From DASCOT01 sp965197275 (GTDB lineage Bacteria; Acidobacteriota; UBA890; WLXD01), in the NCBI GenBank assembly GCA_965197275.1, contig CBDAMQ010000021.1:1-64000 (forward strand): 64,000 nt of DNA. Reading direction: 5' to 3'. Each line of letters starts with the position of its first letter. The first letter of the stretch is position 1. Shown here piece by piece: positions 56,709-64,000 of this stretch. A model generated the notes under the pieces. The model made no database searches. It was not told the DNA's origin and saw nothing but the letters and a program-made list of their open reading frames with translations. The translations under genes were made by a program, and so were the position numbers.

Positions 56709-59700
56709 TTGGGCTCTGCCTCCGTCGTCTACTCCACCAGCGCCGCGCTGCGTTTGGAGCACGCGCAAACGTGGCTTCGCGCCGCGGCGTCGCGGGGGCC
56801 TGTCCTTGTGGTGTCGGCTACACGCGGTGCAGCGGATGACTTCGTGCGCTCGATGCTGGAGCCGGGCGACGGACTCTTCGGTGTTCATCGGACGACCCCT
56901 CGACGCCTGGCTGCCGATCTCGCGGTGAAGGCGATGGCTCGGCGCGGTCTGGCACCGGTAACCGGGCTCGGCATGGAAGCATTGGCAGCGCGCGCATCCG
57001 AGCGCTGTAGCCACGGGGGACTCCAGTACTTCGGCCCGGTTGTCGAGTACCCGGGGTTCCCGCGAGCATTGTGGCGCACGCTCAACGAGCTACGCCTGGC
57101 AGCAGCACCGATGGATCAACTCGTCGACCTCGGCAAGGCCGGCTCGGACTTGCGACAGCTAGCGTCCGCATACGCGGGCGAGATCGAGCGCTGGGATCTG
57201 GCCGATCCATCTATCCTCTGGCGCCTGGCGATCGAGGCGGTGGAGGAGGGGCAGCACGACCTGGTAGGCGTTCCGATGTTGCTGCTGGACCTGTCACCCG
57301 GCAGCGCCCTGGAGGAGGACGGCTGGCGCCGACTGGCGGAGCGCGCGCCGCAGGCTTTGGCGACGGTGATCGGTGGCGATCGGCAGGCTCTCGAGTCGCT
57401 ATCGGCTGCCTTCGGAGCTCGGGCAACCGATGTCGACTCGCTCACCGCTGCCGAGGCGAGCCAACTTGCTCGGCTGCGGACCGCGGTGTTCGGCGAAGCG
57501 GATGGCGCGCGTGCGGCGGTCGATGAGACGCTCGAGATGGTCGCTGCCCCAGGCGAGGGTCGTGAGGCGGTCGAGATCGTTCGCCGAATCCACCGGTTGG
57601 CGCGTGAGGGCATGCCGTTCGACCGTATCGCGGTGTTGCTCCGCGATCCGAGCGCCTATCTTGGCCTCGTCGAGGAGGCGATGCGTCGCGGCGGTATCCC
57701 GGCGTGGTACACCCGAGGCACCGTGCGACCCGATCCCGCCGGGCGCGCCTTCCTGGCCTTGCTCGCCTGTGCCGCCGATGATCTGTCGGCGTCGCGGTTC
57801 GCCGAGTATCTATCGCTCGGGCAATCGCCGCCGGCGGCGGTCACGGAGGCGCACGAGATCGAGGTGCCGTGGATTGAGCCGGCCGGCGCCCAGCTCGTTT
57901 TCAAGACCCTCGTTGCCGACCCGACGCAGCCTGAGCTGCTGGAGGACGAGGTCGACGGACCCGTCGTCGCGGGCACCGTGCGGACGCCACGGCGCTGGGA
58001 GCAGCTGCTCGTCGATGCCGCGGTTGTCGGCGGACGTGACCGCTGGCAACGGCGACTCGCCGGTGTGCGCGCCGAGCTCGAGGAACGACGACGAGGGCTG
58101 GATGACCACGACGAAACCCACGCCGAGCACCTACAGCGGCAGATCGATGCGCTCGCCAACCTGGAGGAGTTCGCCCTGCCGATCATCGGCATGCTGGCGG
58201 CACTGCCAGCGCCCGCGCTCTGGGGCGAATGGCTCGCCGCGCTCCGTCAGCTCGCTGCCGCGACGCTGCGAAGGCCCAATCGTGTGCTCGCCGTTCTCGG
58301 TGGCCTGGAGCCGATGGAGAGCGTCGGACCGGTCGATCTGGCGGAGGTGCGCCGGGTTCTGGAAGAGCGCCTCGCGTTCTTGCGCCACGAGCCAACCGGT
58401 CGACGCTACGGCAAGGTATTCGTCGCCACAATCGACGAGGCGAGAGGCCGCGACTTCGACGTAGTGTTCCTCCCCGGGCTGGCCGAGGGGATCTTCCCGA
58501 AGCGCACCAGTGAGGATCCACTGCTGCTGGACGACATGCGGCGGCAGGTCGAAGCGCCGCTGATGACCCAGGACGAGCGCTTCGAGAACGAGCGCCTGTT
58601 GCTACGCATCGCCGTCGGCGCTGCTTCACGGAAGCTGGTGGTCTCCTACCCGACACAGGACGTGCTGCAGGGCAGGGCCCGAGTGCCGAGCTTCTACGCC
58701 CTCGACATAGTCCGCGCCGCCGAGGATCGCCTTCCTGACACCCGCGCGCTCGAGGAGCGTGCTGCGTCCGGATCGGCGTCACTACTCGGTTGGCCAGCCC
58801 CGCGGGATACCGGTGTTTCGATCGATGCCGCCGAGTTCGATGTCTCCTATCTGGAGCCCATACTCACCCGGCCGGAAGGCGACGCCACGGGCCGCGCCCG
58901 CTTTCTTCTCGACACCAACGAGCACCTGGCGCGCTCACTCCGGGCCCGGGCACGACGCTGGAGGCCCGGGTTCTTCGCAGCGGATGGCCTGGTAGACCCC
59001 AGTGCTGCGGCGCGCGCCGTGCTCGATCGACATCGTCTGCACGCCCGCAGCTACTCACCCACGGCGTTGCAACGCTATGCCGTGTGCCCGTATCAGTTCT
59101 TCCTCTACGCGATCCAGCGCTTGCGACCTCGCGAGGAGCCGGCGGCGCTCGAGCAGATGGACCCCCTGACCCGCGGCAGCCTGTTTCACGAGGTCCAGTA
59201 CGTGCTGTTTCAACGTTTGCGCGACGCCGGCAACTTGCCGATCACGGCGGCGAATCGTACCGCCGCCATCGCTGCGGCAGACGACGCACTCGACGAGCTG
59301 GCGGCGACCTACTCGGAACGGCTCGCACCGGCCATCCCACGCGTATGGGATGACGAGGTGGAGGGCGTACGCACGGATCTGCGCGGCTGGATCCGCGAGG
59401 TCGCCGAGTCCGACGACGGTTGGGAGCCATCGTTCTTCGAGTTCTCGTTCGGCCTCGGACACCAGGCCGGACGCGATCCGCTCAGTCATCGTGACGAGGC
59501 GGTGACCGCAGAGGGGTATCGTTTGCGTGGCGCCATCGATCTTGTCGAGCACGAGCGGTCCCGGGTTGCCTGGCGGGTTACCGATCACAAGACCGGCCGC
59601 GCGCTGCGGGCGCGCTATGTGACCATCGGCGGAGGTGAGGTGCTGCAGCCGCTGCTCTACGCGCTCGCCGCCGAGCATCATCTCGAGGGCGACGTCGTAG

Positions 59701-59966
59701 CCGGCCGCCTGTTCTATTGCACCCGACGCGGTGACTTCCAGGAACGCGAGGTGGCGCTCAACGCCGAGAACAGGCTGAAGGCGTCGCAAGCTCTGGGAAT
59801 CATCGATACAGCCATCGGTGAGGGTTTCTTACCTGCCGCGCCGCGCGAGCGCGCCTGCGACTGGTGTGACTTCCGTTCAGTCTGCGGCCCATACGAAGAG
59901 CTGCGCGTGCGGCGCAAGGACCAGGGCCCGCTCGCCAGCCTACGAATGCTGCGAGGTGCCGGATGA
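56709..59966 (+). CDS. addB: AddB-type helicase/nuclease subunit (PD-(D/E)XK)
   Basis: A 1085-residue partner of the downstream UvrD-type helicase; together they process double-strand ends for recombination. The N-terminal 300 residues form an inactivated helicase-like part with no intact Walker A. The C-terminal nuclease starts YSPTALQRYAVCPYQFFLYA and has the acidic residues in YRLRGAIDLVEHERSRVAWR and RVTDHKTGRAL (D-x-K). The Fe-S cluster cysteines are C in YAVCPYQ and CDWCDFRSVCG near the C-terminus. TTG start at 56709. The stop overlaps the addA start (ATGA). The AddAB name is by architecture; an AdnAB-like assignment is possible. Confidence 0.85.
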   Translation: MGSASVVYSTSAALRLEHAQTWLRAAASRGPVLVVSATRGAADDFVRSMLEPGDGLFGVHRTTPRRLAADLAVKAMARRGLAPVTGLGMEALAARASERCSHGGLQYFGPVVEYPGFPRALWRTLNELRLAAAPMDQLVDLGKAGSDLRQLASAYAGEIERWDLADPSILWRLAIEAVEEGQHDLVGVPMLLLDLSPGSALEEDGWRRLAERAPQALATVIGGDRQALESLSAAFGARATDVDSLTAAEASQLARLRTAVFGEADGARAAVDETLEMVAAPGEGREAVEIVRRIHRLAREGMPFDRIAVLLRDPSAYLGLVEEAMRRGGIPAWYTRGTVRPDPAGRAFLALLACAADDLSASRFAEYLSLGQSPPAAVTEAHEIEVPWIEPAGAQLVFKTLVADPTQPELLEDEVDGPVVAGTVRTPRRWEQLLVDAAVVGGRDRWQRRLAGVRAELEERRRGLDDHDETHAEHLQRQIDALANLEEFALPIIGMLAALPAPALWGEWLAALRQLAAATLRRPNRVLAVLGGLEPMESVGPVDLAEVRRVLEERLAFLRHEPTGRRYGKVFVATIDEARGRDFDVVFLPGLAEGIFPKRTSEDPLLLDDMRRQVEAPLMTQDERFENERLLLRIAVGAASRKLVVSYPTQDVLQGRARVPSFYALDIVRAAEDRLPDTRALEERAASGSASLLGWPAPRDTGVSIDAAEFDVSYLEPILTRPEGDATGRARFLLDTNEHLARSLRARARRWRPGFFAADGLVDPSAAARAVLDRHRLHARSYSPTALQRYAVCPYQFFLYAIQRLRPREEPAALEQMDPLTRGSLFHEVQYVLFQRLRDAGNLPITAANRTAAIAAADDALDELAATYSERLAPAIPRVWDDEVEGVRTDLRGWIREVAESDDGWEPSFFEFSFGLGHQAGRDPLSHRDEAVTAEGYRLRGAIDLVEHERSRVAWRVTDHKTGRALRARYVTIGGGEVLQPLLYALAAEHHLEGDVVAGRLFYCTRRGDFQEREVALNAENRLKASQALGIIDTAIGEGFLPAAPRERACDWCDFRSVCGPYEELRVRRKDQGPLASLRMLRGAG

Positions 59967-62900
59967 CCGGGGGTGGCGGGGACGGGGCCGCCCGGGAGCG
60001 TATACGCGACGACCTGACACGTAGCTACCTCGTCGAGGCGGCAGCCGGTACCGGCAAGACCACCATCCTCGTCGAGCGCCTGGTGAACGCCTTGGCGACG
60101 GGCGCGCGGATCGAGGCAGTAGTGGCGGTGACCTTCACGCGCAAGGCGGCCGGCGAGCTCAAACTTCGGCTCCGCCAGGAGCTCGACCGGGCGCGCTCCG
60201 TCGAGACCGATCACGCTCGTCGCGACTGTCTGGCCGACGCCATTGCCCGGCTGGAGGAAGCCAGCATCGGCACGATCCACTCGTTTTGTGCAGAAGTCCT
60301 GCGCCAGCGACCGGTGGAGGCCAAGATCGATCCTGCCTTCGGCGAGCTCGACGACGAACAGGCCGCAACGATCTATCACCGTGCTTTCCGCACCTGGATC
60401 GAACGTCGATTGGGCGAGATGCCAGAGGGCCTTCGGCGAGCGTTCAGCCGCCTGGCGGTGCGACCCTCGTTCGATGGGTCGACGCCGATGGACCGCCTGC
60501 GCGATGCCGGACAGCGGCTGCTCGATTGGCGGGATTACCCGGCGAAGTGGGAGCGGCGGCCCTTCGACCGGAAGGCGATGATCGATCGCGAGATCGAGCG
60601 CGTCGCCGCAGTGGCGACCCTCTATCACGAGTGTCGCAAGACCAACGATCCGCTGCGCCGAGCGATCGCGCCGGCGGAGCAACTCGATACCTGGATACGT
60701 CGCTCGGAAGATGTCGCGCCGCGCCGTGACTACGACGCTCTCGAGGCTCGTGTCCTCGACACTCTGCGCGAGCTGCGGCGCAGCCGACGGCAGAAGGGGC
60801 GCGGTAGCTGGGCGACCGAGGGAATCTCGCGCGCCGAGGTGGCGCGCCGGCGCGACGCTTTGATCGAGAGCCTGGAACAATTCGAGCGTCACGCTGACGC
60901 TGACCTCGCGGCGCTGCTGCGGGGCGAGCTCGACGAGGTCGTCGAAGCGTACGCTCGTCTCAAGCGCGATGCCGGGCAGCTCGACTTTCTCGACCTCTTG
61001 ATTCGTACCCGCGACCTGGTGCGCGACAACGCGGAGGTGCGTCAATATCTACAGGGCCGGTTCCACCACATTTTCGTCGACGAGTTCCAGGATACGGATC
61101 CGCTGCAGGTGGAGATTCTGCTGCTGCTCGCCGCCGGCGATGCGGCCGTATCCGACTGGCGTAAAGCGACTCCGGCGCCAGGAAAGCTCTTCCTCGTGGG
61201 GGACCCGAAACAGTCGATCTACCGGTTCCGCCGGGCCGATGTCGTGCTCTACGACCAGATCAAGGAAAGACTGCGCAGTCAGGGCGTCGCGTTCGAGAAG
61301 CTGACTCGCAGCTGGCGATCTGTGCAGCCGCTGCAAGAGAGCGTGAACCAGGCATTCAGCAGGTTGATAACCGGTGACCGACTGTCGGGCCAGCCAAACT
61401 ACGTGCCGCTGGCGAACCACCGCCAGGCGATCGTGGGTCAGCCCGCGGTGGTGGCGTTGCCGGTGCCCGAGCCCTACGGCCGCTATCGGATTACCAAGTG
61501 GGAGGTGGACCGCGGACTCCCCGACGTGATAGCGGCATGGATCTCCTGGCTGCTTACCGACAGCGGCTGGGTGGTCGACGATCCCGACGATCCGGGCGAG
61601 CTGGTGGCGATCCGGCCGCACCACATCGGCATTCTGTTCCGGCGTTTTCTGTCCTGGCGTAGCGATGTGACGCGACCCTACCTGGCGGCGTTGGAGGCCC
61701 GCGGCATACCGCACTTGCTCTCCGGCGGTCGATCGTTCCACCAGCGCGAGGAGGTCGAGACCCTTCGCGCGGCGCTGATCGCAGTGGAATGGCCGGACGA
61801 CGAGCTGTCGGTGTTCGCTACCCTGAAGGGTGGTCTGTTCGCGATTCCCGACGACGTGCTGCTGCGGTTTCGCCAGGAGGTCGGCCGGCTGTATCCGTTT
61901 CGGCGCGATGATCAGGAGCTCGACGACGAGCTCGCGCCGATCGGCGTAGCGCTATCGTTGCTTGGCCAGCTGCACCGCGGTCGCAATCACGTGCCGATCG
62001 CGCAGACGATCCTCGAGCTGCTGGAGGCGACGCGCGCACACGCGGGATTCGCCATGCGTCCGGCCGGTAACCAGGTGTTGGCGAACGTGCAGCGGGTATG
62101 CGATCTGGCGAGAGCCTTCGAGCTGCGCGGCGGTATCTCGTTCCGCGGCTTTGTCCGCCGGCTCAGTGCCGAGGCCGAGCGGCCGGGCTCGACCGAATCA
62201 CCGGTTCTGGAGGAGGGCGCCGAAGGCGTTCGCGTGATGACGGTTCATGGCGCCAAGGGCCTGGAGTTCCCGGTCGTCGTGTTCGCCGATATCACCGCCA
62301 ACTTGACGCACGTGACGCCCTCGACGCACATCAACCCCGAGCTCGGGCTCAGTGCGACGCGACTCCTCGGTTGTTCGCCGTGGGAGCTGGTGGAAAACGC
62401 CGATCGTGAGCGGCAGCAAGACGCTGCGGAGGCGATTCGAGTTGCGTACGTAGCGGCGACGCGTGCTCGCGATCTTCTCGTAGTACCGACGGTCGGAGAC
62501 CACGCCTGGGAGGATGGCTGGGCCTCGCCGTTGAACCCGGCCATCTACCCGCCGCGCGAGCGCAACCGTCGGAGCGCCCCTGCCCCCGGGTGTCCGGAGT
62601 TCGGTGATCGCAGCGTCCTGGCGCGGCCACATCCGGCGCCGGGGGAGACCGAGATCTCCGTGCGACCCGGACTCCATGCGTCCGAATGCGGCACACCCGT
62701 TGTTTGGTGGGACCCTGCGCTGCTGGCGGTGGATGTACCCCGAACGTTCGGGTTGCACCAGGAGCTTCTGCTCGCCCATGACGACGCGGCGGATGGCGCT
62801 GCCGCTGCCGCCGGTGCGGCGAAGCATGATGAATGGCGGCAACGTCTGGGCGCAGCAATCGAGAGCGGATCGCAACCCCAGCGCACGGTGGTGCTCGTTT

Positions 62901-63403
62901 CCGAAGTCGATACCCTGCCGGATGTCGAGGCCGAGGTCGTGGTCGAGCATGTCGAGCGCGTGATCGAGCGACCGAGCGGGCGCCGTTTCGGCACGCTGGT
63001 GCACACTGTGTTGCGGGATGTGCCGTACGACGCTGACGCCACCCTCGTCGCCGGGTTCGTCGGCGTTCACGGTCGCACCCTGGGTGCGGCGCCTTCAGAG
63101 ATAGACGCCGCAACCGAGGCAGTGTGCAGAGCTCTCCAGCACTCGCTGCTGAGCGCGGCAGCGGCAGCGGCGCAGTGCTACCGCGAGGTTCCGTTTACCG
63201 TTTGTCCGCAGGCCGGGCAGATCGTCGAGGGAGTCATCGATCTCATCTTCGCCAACGACGATGGCTGGACCATCGTTGATTTCAAGACCGACGCGCGCAC
63301 GGACGACCTTCTTGACCGTTATCGACCGCAGGCCCTGTGGTATGTCCAGGCCGCCCGGTCTTTGCTCGACGGCGATGCGCGCGCGGTGCTTCTGAGCGTC
63401 TAA
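59963..63403 (+). CDS. addA: AddA-type UvrD helicase/exonuclease
   Basis: A 1146-residue SF1A helicase with a C-terminal nuclease. Walker A is EAAAGTGKTTILVERL at 25-40, motif Ia is VAVTFTRKAAGELKLRLR, motif II is IFVDEFQDTDPLQVEI, motif III is LFLVGDPKQSIYRFRRADV, motif V is VMTVHGAKGLEFPVVVF, and VI is IRVAYVAATRARDLLVV. The C-terminal PD-(D/E)XK nuclease reads EGVIDLIFANDDGWTIVDFK. It unwinds and degrades DNA ends and produces a 3' overhang for RecA. Complete and intact. Overlaps addB by 4 bases. Confidence 0.94.
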   Translation: MTGGGGDGAARERIRDDLTRSYLVEAAAGTGKTTILVERLVNALATGARIEAVVAVTFTRKAAGELKLRLRQELDRARSVETDHARRDCLADAIARLEEASIGTIHSFCAEVLRQRPVEAKIDPAFGELDDEQAATIYHRAFRTWIERRLGEMPEGLRRAFSRLAVRPSFDGSTPMDRLRDAGQRLLDWRDYPAKWERRPFDRKAMIDREIERVAAVATLYHECRKTNDPLRRAIAPAEQLDTWIRRSEDVAPRRDYDALEARVLDTLRELRRSRRQKGRGSWATEGISRAEVARRRDALIESLEQFERHADADLAALLRGELDEVVEAYARLKRDAGQLDFLDLLIRTRDLVRDNAEVRQYLQGRFHHIFVDEFQDTDPLQVEILLLLAAGDAAVSDWRKATPAPGKLFLVGDPKQSIYRFRRADVVLYDQIKERLRSQGVAFEKLTRSWRSVQPLQESVNQAFSRLITGDRLSGQPNYVPLANHRQAIVGQPAVVALPVPEPYGRYRITKWEVDRGLPDVIAAWISWLLTDSGWVVDDPDDPGELVAIRPHHIGILFRRFLSWRSDVTRPYLAALEARGIPHLLSGGRSFHQREEVETLRAALIAVEWPDDELSVFATLKGGLFAIPDDVLLRFRQEVGRLYPFRRDDQELDDELAPIGVALSLLGQLHRGRNHVPIAQTILELLEATRAHAGFAMRPAGNQVLANVQRVCDLARAFELRGGISFRGFVRRLSAEAERPGSTESPVLEEGAEGVRVMTVHGAKGLEFPVVVFADITANLTHVTPSTHINPELGLSATRLLGCSPWELVENADRERQQDAAEAIRVAYVAATRARDLLVVPTVGDHAWEDGWASPLNPAIYPPRERNRRSAPAPGCPEFGDRSVLARPHPAPGETEISVRPGLHASECGTPVVWWDPALLAVDVPRTFGLHQELLLAHDDAADGAAAAAGAAKHDEWRQRLGAAIESGSQPQRTVVLVSEVDTLPDVEAEVVVEHVERVIERPSGRRFGTLVHTVLRDVPYDADATLVAGFVGVHGRTLGAAPSEIDAATEAVCRALQHSLLSAAAAAAQCYREVPFTVCPQAGQIVEGVIDLIFANDDGWTIVDFKTDARTDDLLDRYRPQALWYVQAARSLLDGDARAVLLSV

Positions 63404-63455
63404 CGTAGCGGAGACGATCCTGCCAACGTGCGAAGATGCGGCGCCGGAGGGATCG

Positions 63456-64000
63456 ATGGATCACGACGAAGCTCGCAGCAATCTTTTCGCCAATCTGGCG
63501 CTCGCGACGGTCAGCTTGCTGGCGGTGCTGGTTACCGCCGAGCTCGCCCTGCGCCTCGTACTGCTGCGCAACCTCAATCCCTTTCAGCCCGATGCGGAGA
63601 TCGGCTACCGGCTGAAACCATCGTTCGACGGCGTGTACCCGCGCGCCCGGGTTCGCACCGACGCCAACGGTCACCGCGTGCCGACGACGCAGGAGGTCGA
63701 ATCGACCGGACGCTATCTGTTCGTGGGCGACTCGGTCACGTTCGGGTTCAGCGTTCGCGCCGACGAAGCCTTCCCGTATCTGTTCGGCGCCATGCTCGGC
63801 GATCCGCTGGCAGTCAGCAATGCCGGTGTGCCGGGGTACAACCTCGAACAGGTGTTGACAATCCTCCGGGAGGATCTCGAACGCACGACCCCGGAGCTCG
63901 TCGTGTATGGCCTGGTGGTCAACGACGTCGGCAGTGCCGCCGGCATGATGCGCTACGAGGATATCGATCCGCACGCGGCGCGTTCGCAAAGCGGCGGCCT
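63456..64000 (+). CDS. SGNH/GDSL hydrolase-like protein, partial at the window edge
   Basis: A protein truncated by the right edge after 181 codons. The ATG at 63456 follows CGGAGG. Residues 10-32 form a membrane helix (LFANLALATVSLLAVLVTAE). Then a SGNH hydrolase start: RYLFVGDSVTFGFSVRADEA holds the block I serine (GDS), and NAGVPGYNLEQ the block II glycine/asparagine. Block V is beyond the edge. The fold suits an O-acyl esterase or deacetylase acting on an outer envelope polysaccharide. Confidence 0.8.
   Translation, partial: MDHDEARSNLFANLALATVSLLAVLVTAELALRLVLLRNLNPFQPDAEIGYRLKPSFDGVYPRARVRTDANGHRVPTTQEVESTGRYLFVGDSVTFGFSVRADEAFPYLFGAMLGDPLAVSNAGVPGYNLEQVLTILREDLERTTPELVVYGLVVNDVGSAAGMMRYEDIDPHAARSQSGG

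Overview
The window is high-GC bacterial chromosome with an accessory half (about 1 to 28.6 kb) and a housekeeping half (28.66 kb to the end). The housekeeping genes (a GWxTD-domain protein, a fused alpha/beta 2-oxoacid dehydrogenase E1, a three-subunit proton-translocating transhydrogenase, Tat-exported GFO/IDH/MocA and sugar-isomerase-like proteins, an SLC13 permease with RCK_C domains) fit Acidobacteriota or a neighbouring phylum. That placement is an inference from gene content; there is no rRNA or single-copy phylogenetic marker set to settle it.

Accessory half. At the left edge an ADP-ribosylglycohydrolase sits behind an ORF broken by an amber codon (59-2123). A visibly lower-GC two-gene cassette follows: a ParB-like protein and an Mrr-like PD-(D/E)XK nuclease (2149-4172). 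The core of the island is a complete DNA phosphorothioation (Dnd) locus: divergent dndA (4852-5988) and dndBCDE plus the Dnd-associated methyltransferase (6113-12682). Converging on it is a six-ORF minus-strand block (12679-20221): a sigma-region-4-like protein with helix-hairpin-helix motifs, a partner with winged-helix-like segments, a PLD plus DExH helicase of the Dnd restriction-enzyme type, a 63-residue protein, a DndD-like SMC ATPase and a 164-residue protein. None of it looks like DndF, DndG or DndH. It is the best candidate here for a poorly described system: a phosphorothioate-sensing restriction or interference module.

From 20.2 to 28.6 kb the island is a graveyard. It holds IS256 and IS1595 fragments, two frameshifted small genes, a 28-bp repeat pair, a PIN domain fused to a truncated glycosyltransferase, a HEPN-like protein, a broken NYN-domain gene, and a DUF2924 plus large serine recombinase pair whose recombinase is frameshifted in a G7 run. 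The island ends at a tRNA-Ser(GGA).

Housekeeping half. In order: a P1-family peptidase divergent from a glycosyltransferase; an SLC13 permease; small exported and SWIM-like proteins; a tandem Nfu-N-like protein; a cNMP-binding protein divergent from a STAS protein; a MITE-like inverted repeat; carAB; a run of FGE-sulfatase, GFO/IDH/MocA, TIM-barrel isomerase, PA-domain metalloprotease and HD-like genes; a serine hydrolase with a duplicated 5' region; the minus-strand pnt genes and E1 gene; a GWxTD protein; addB/addA-type recombination nuclease genes; and a partial SGNH hydrolase running off the right edge.
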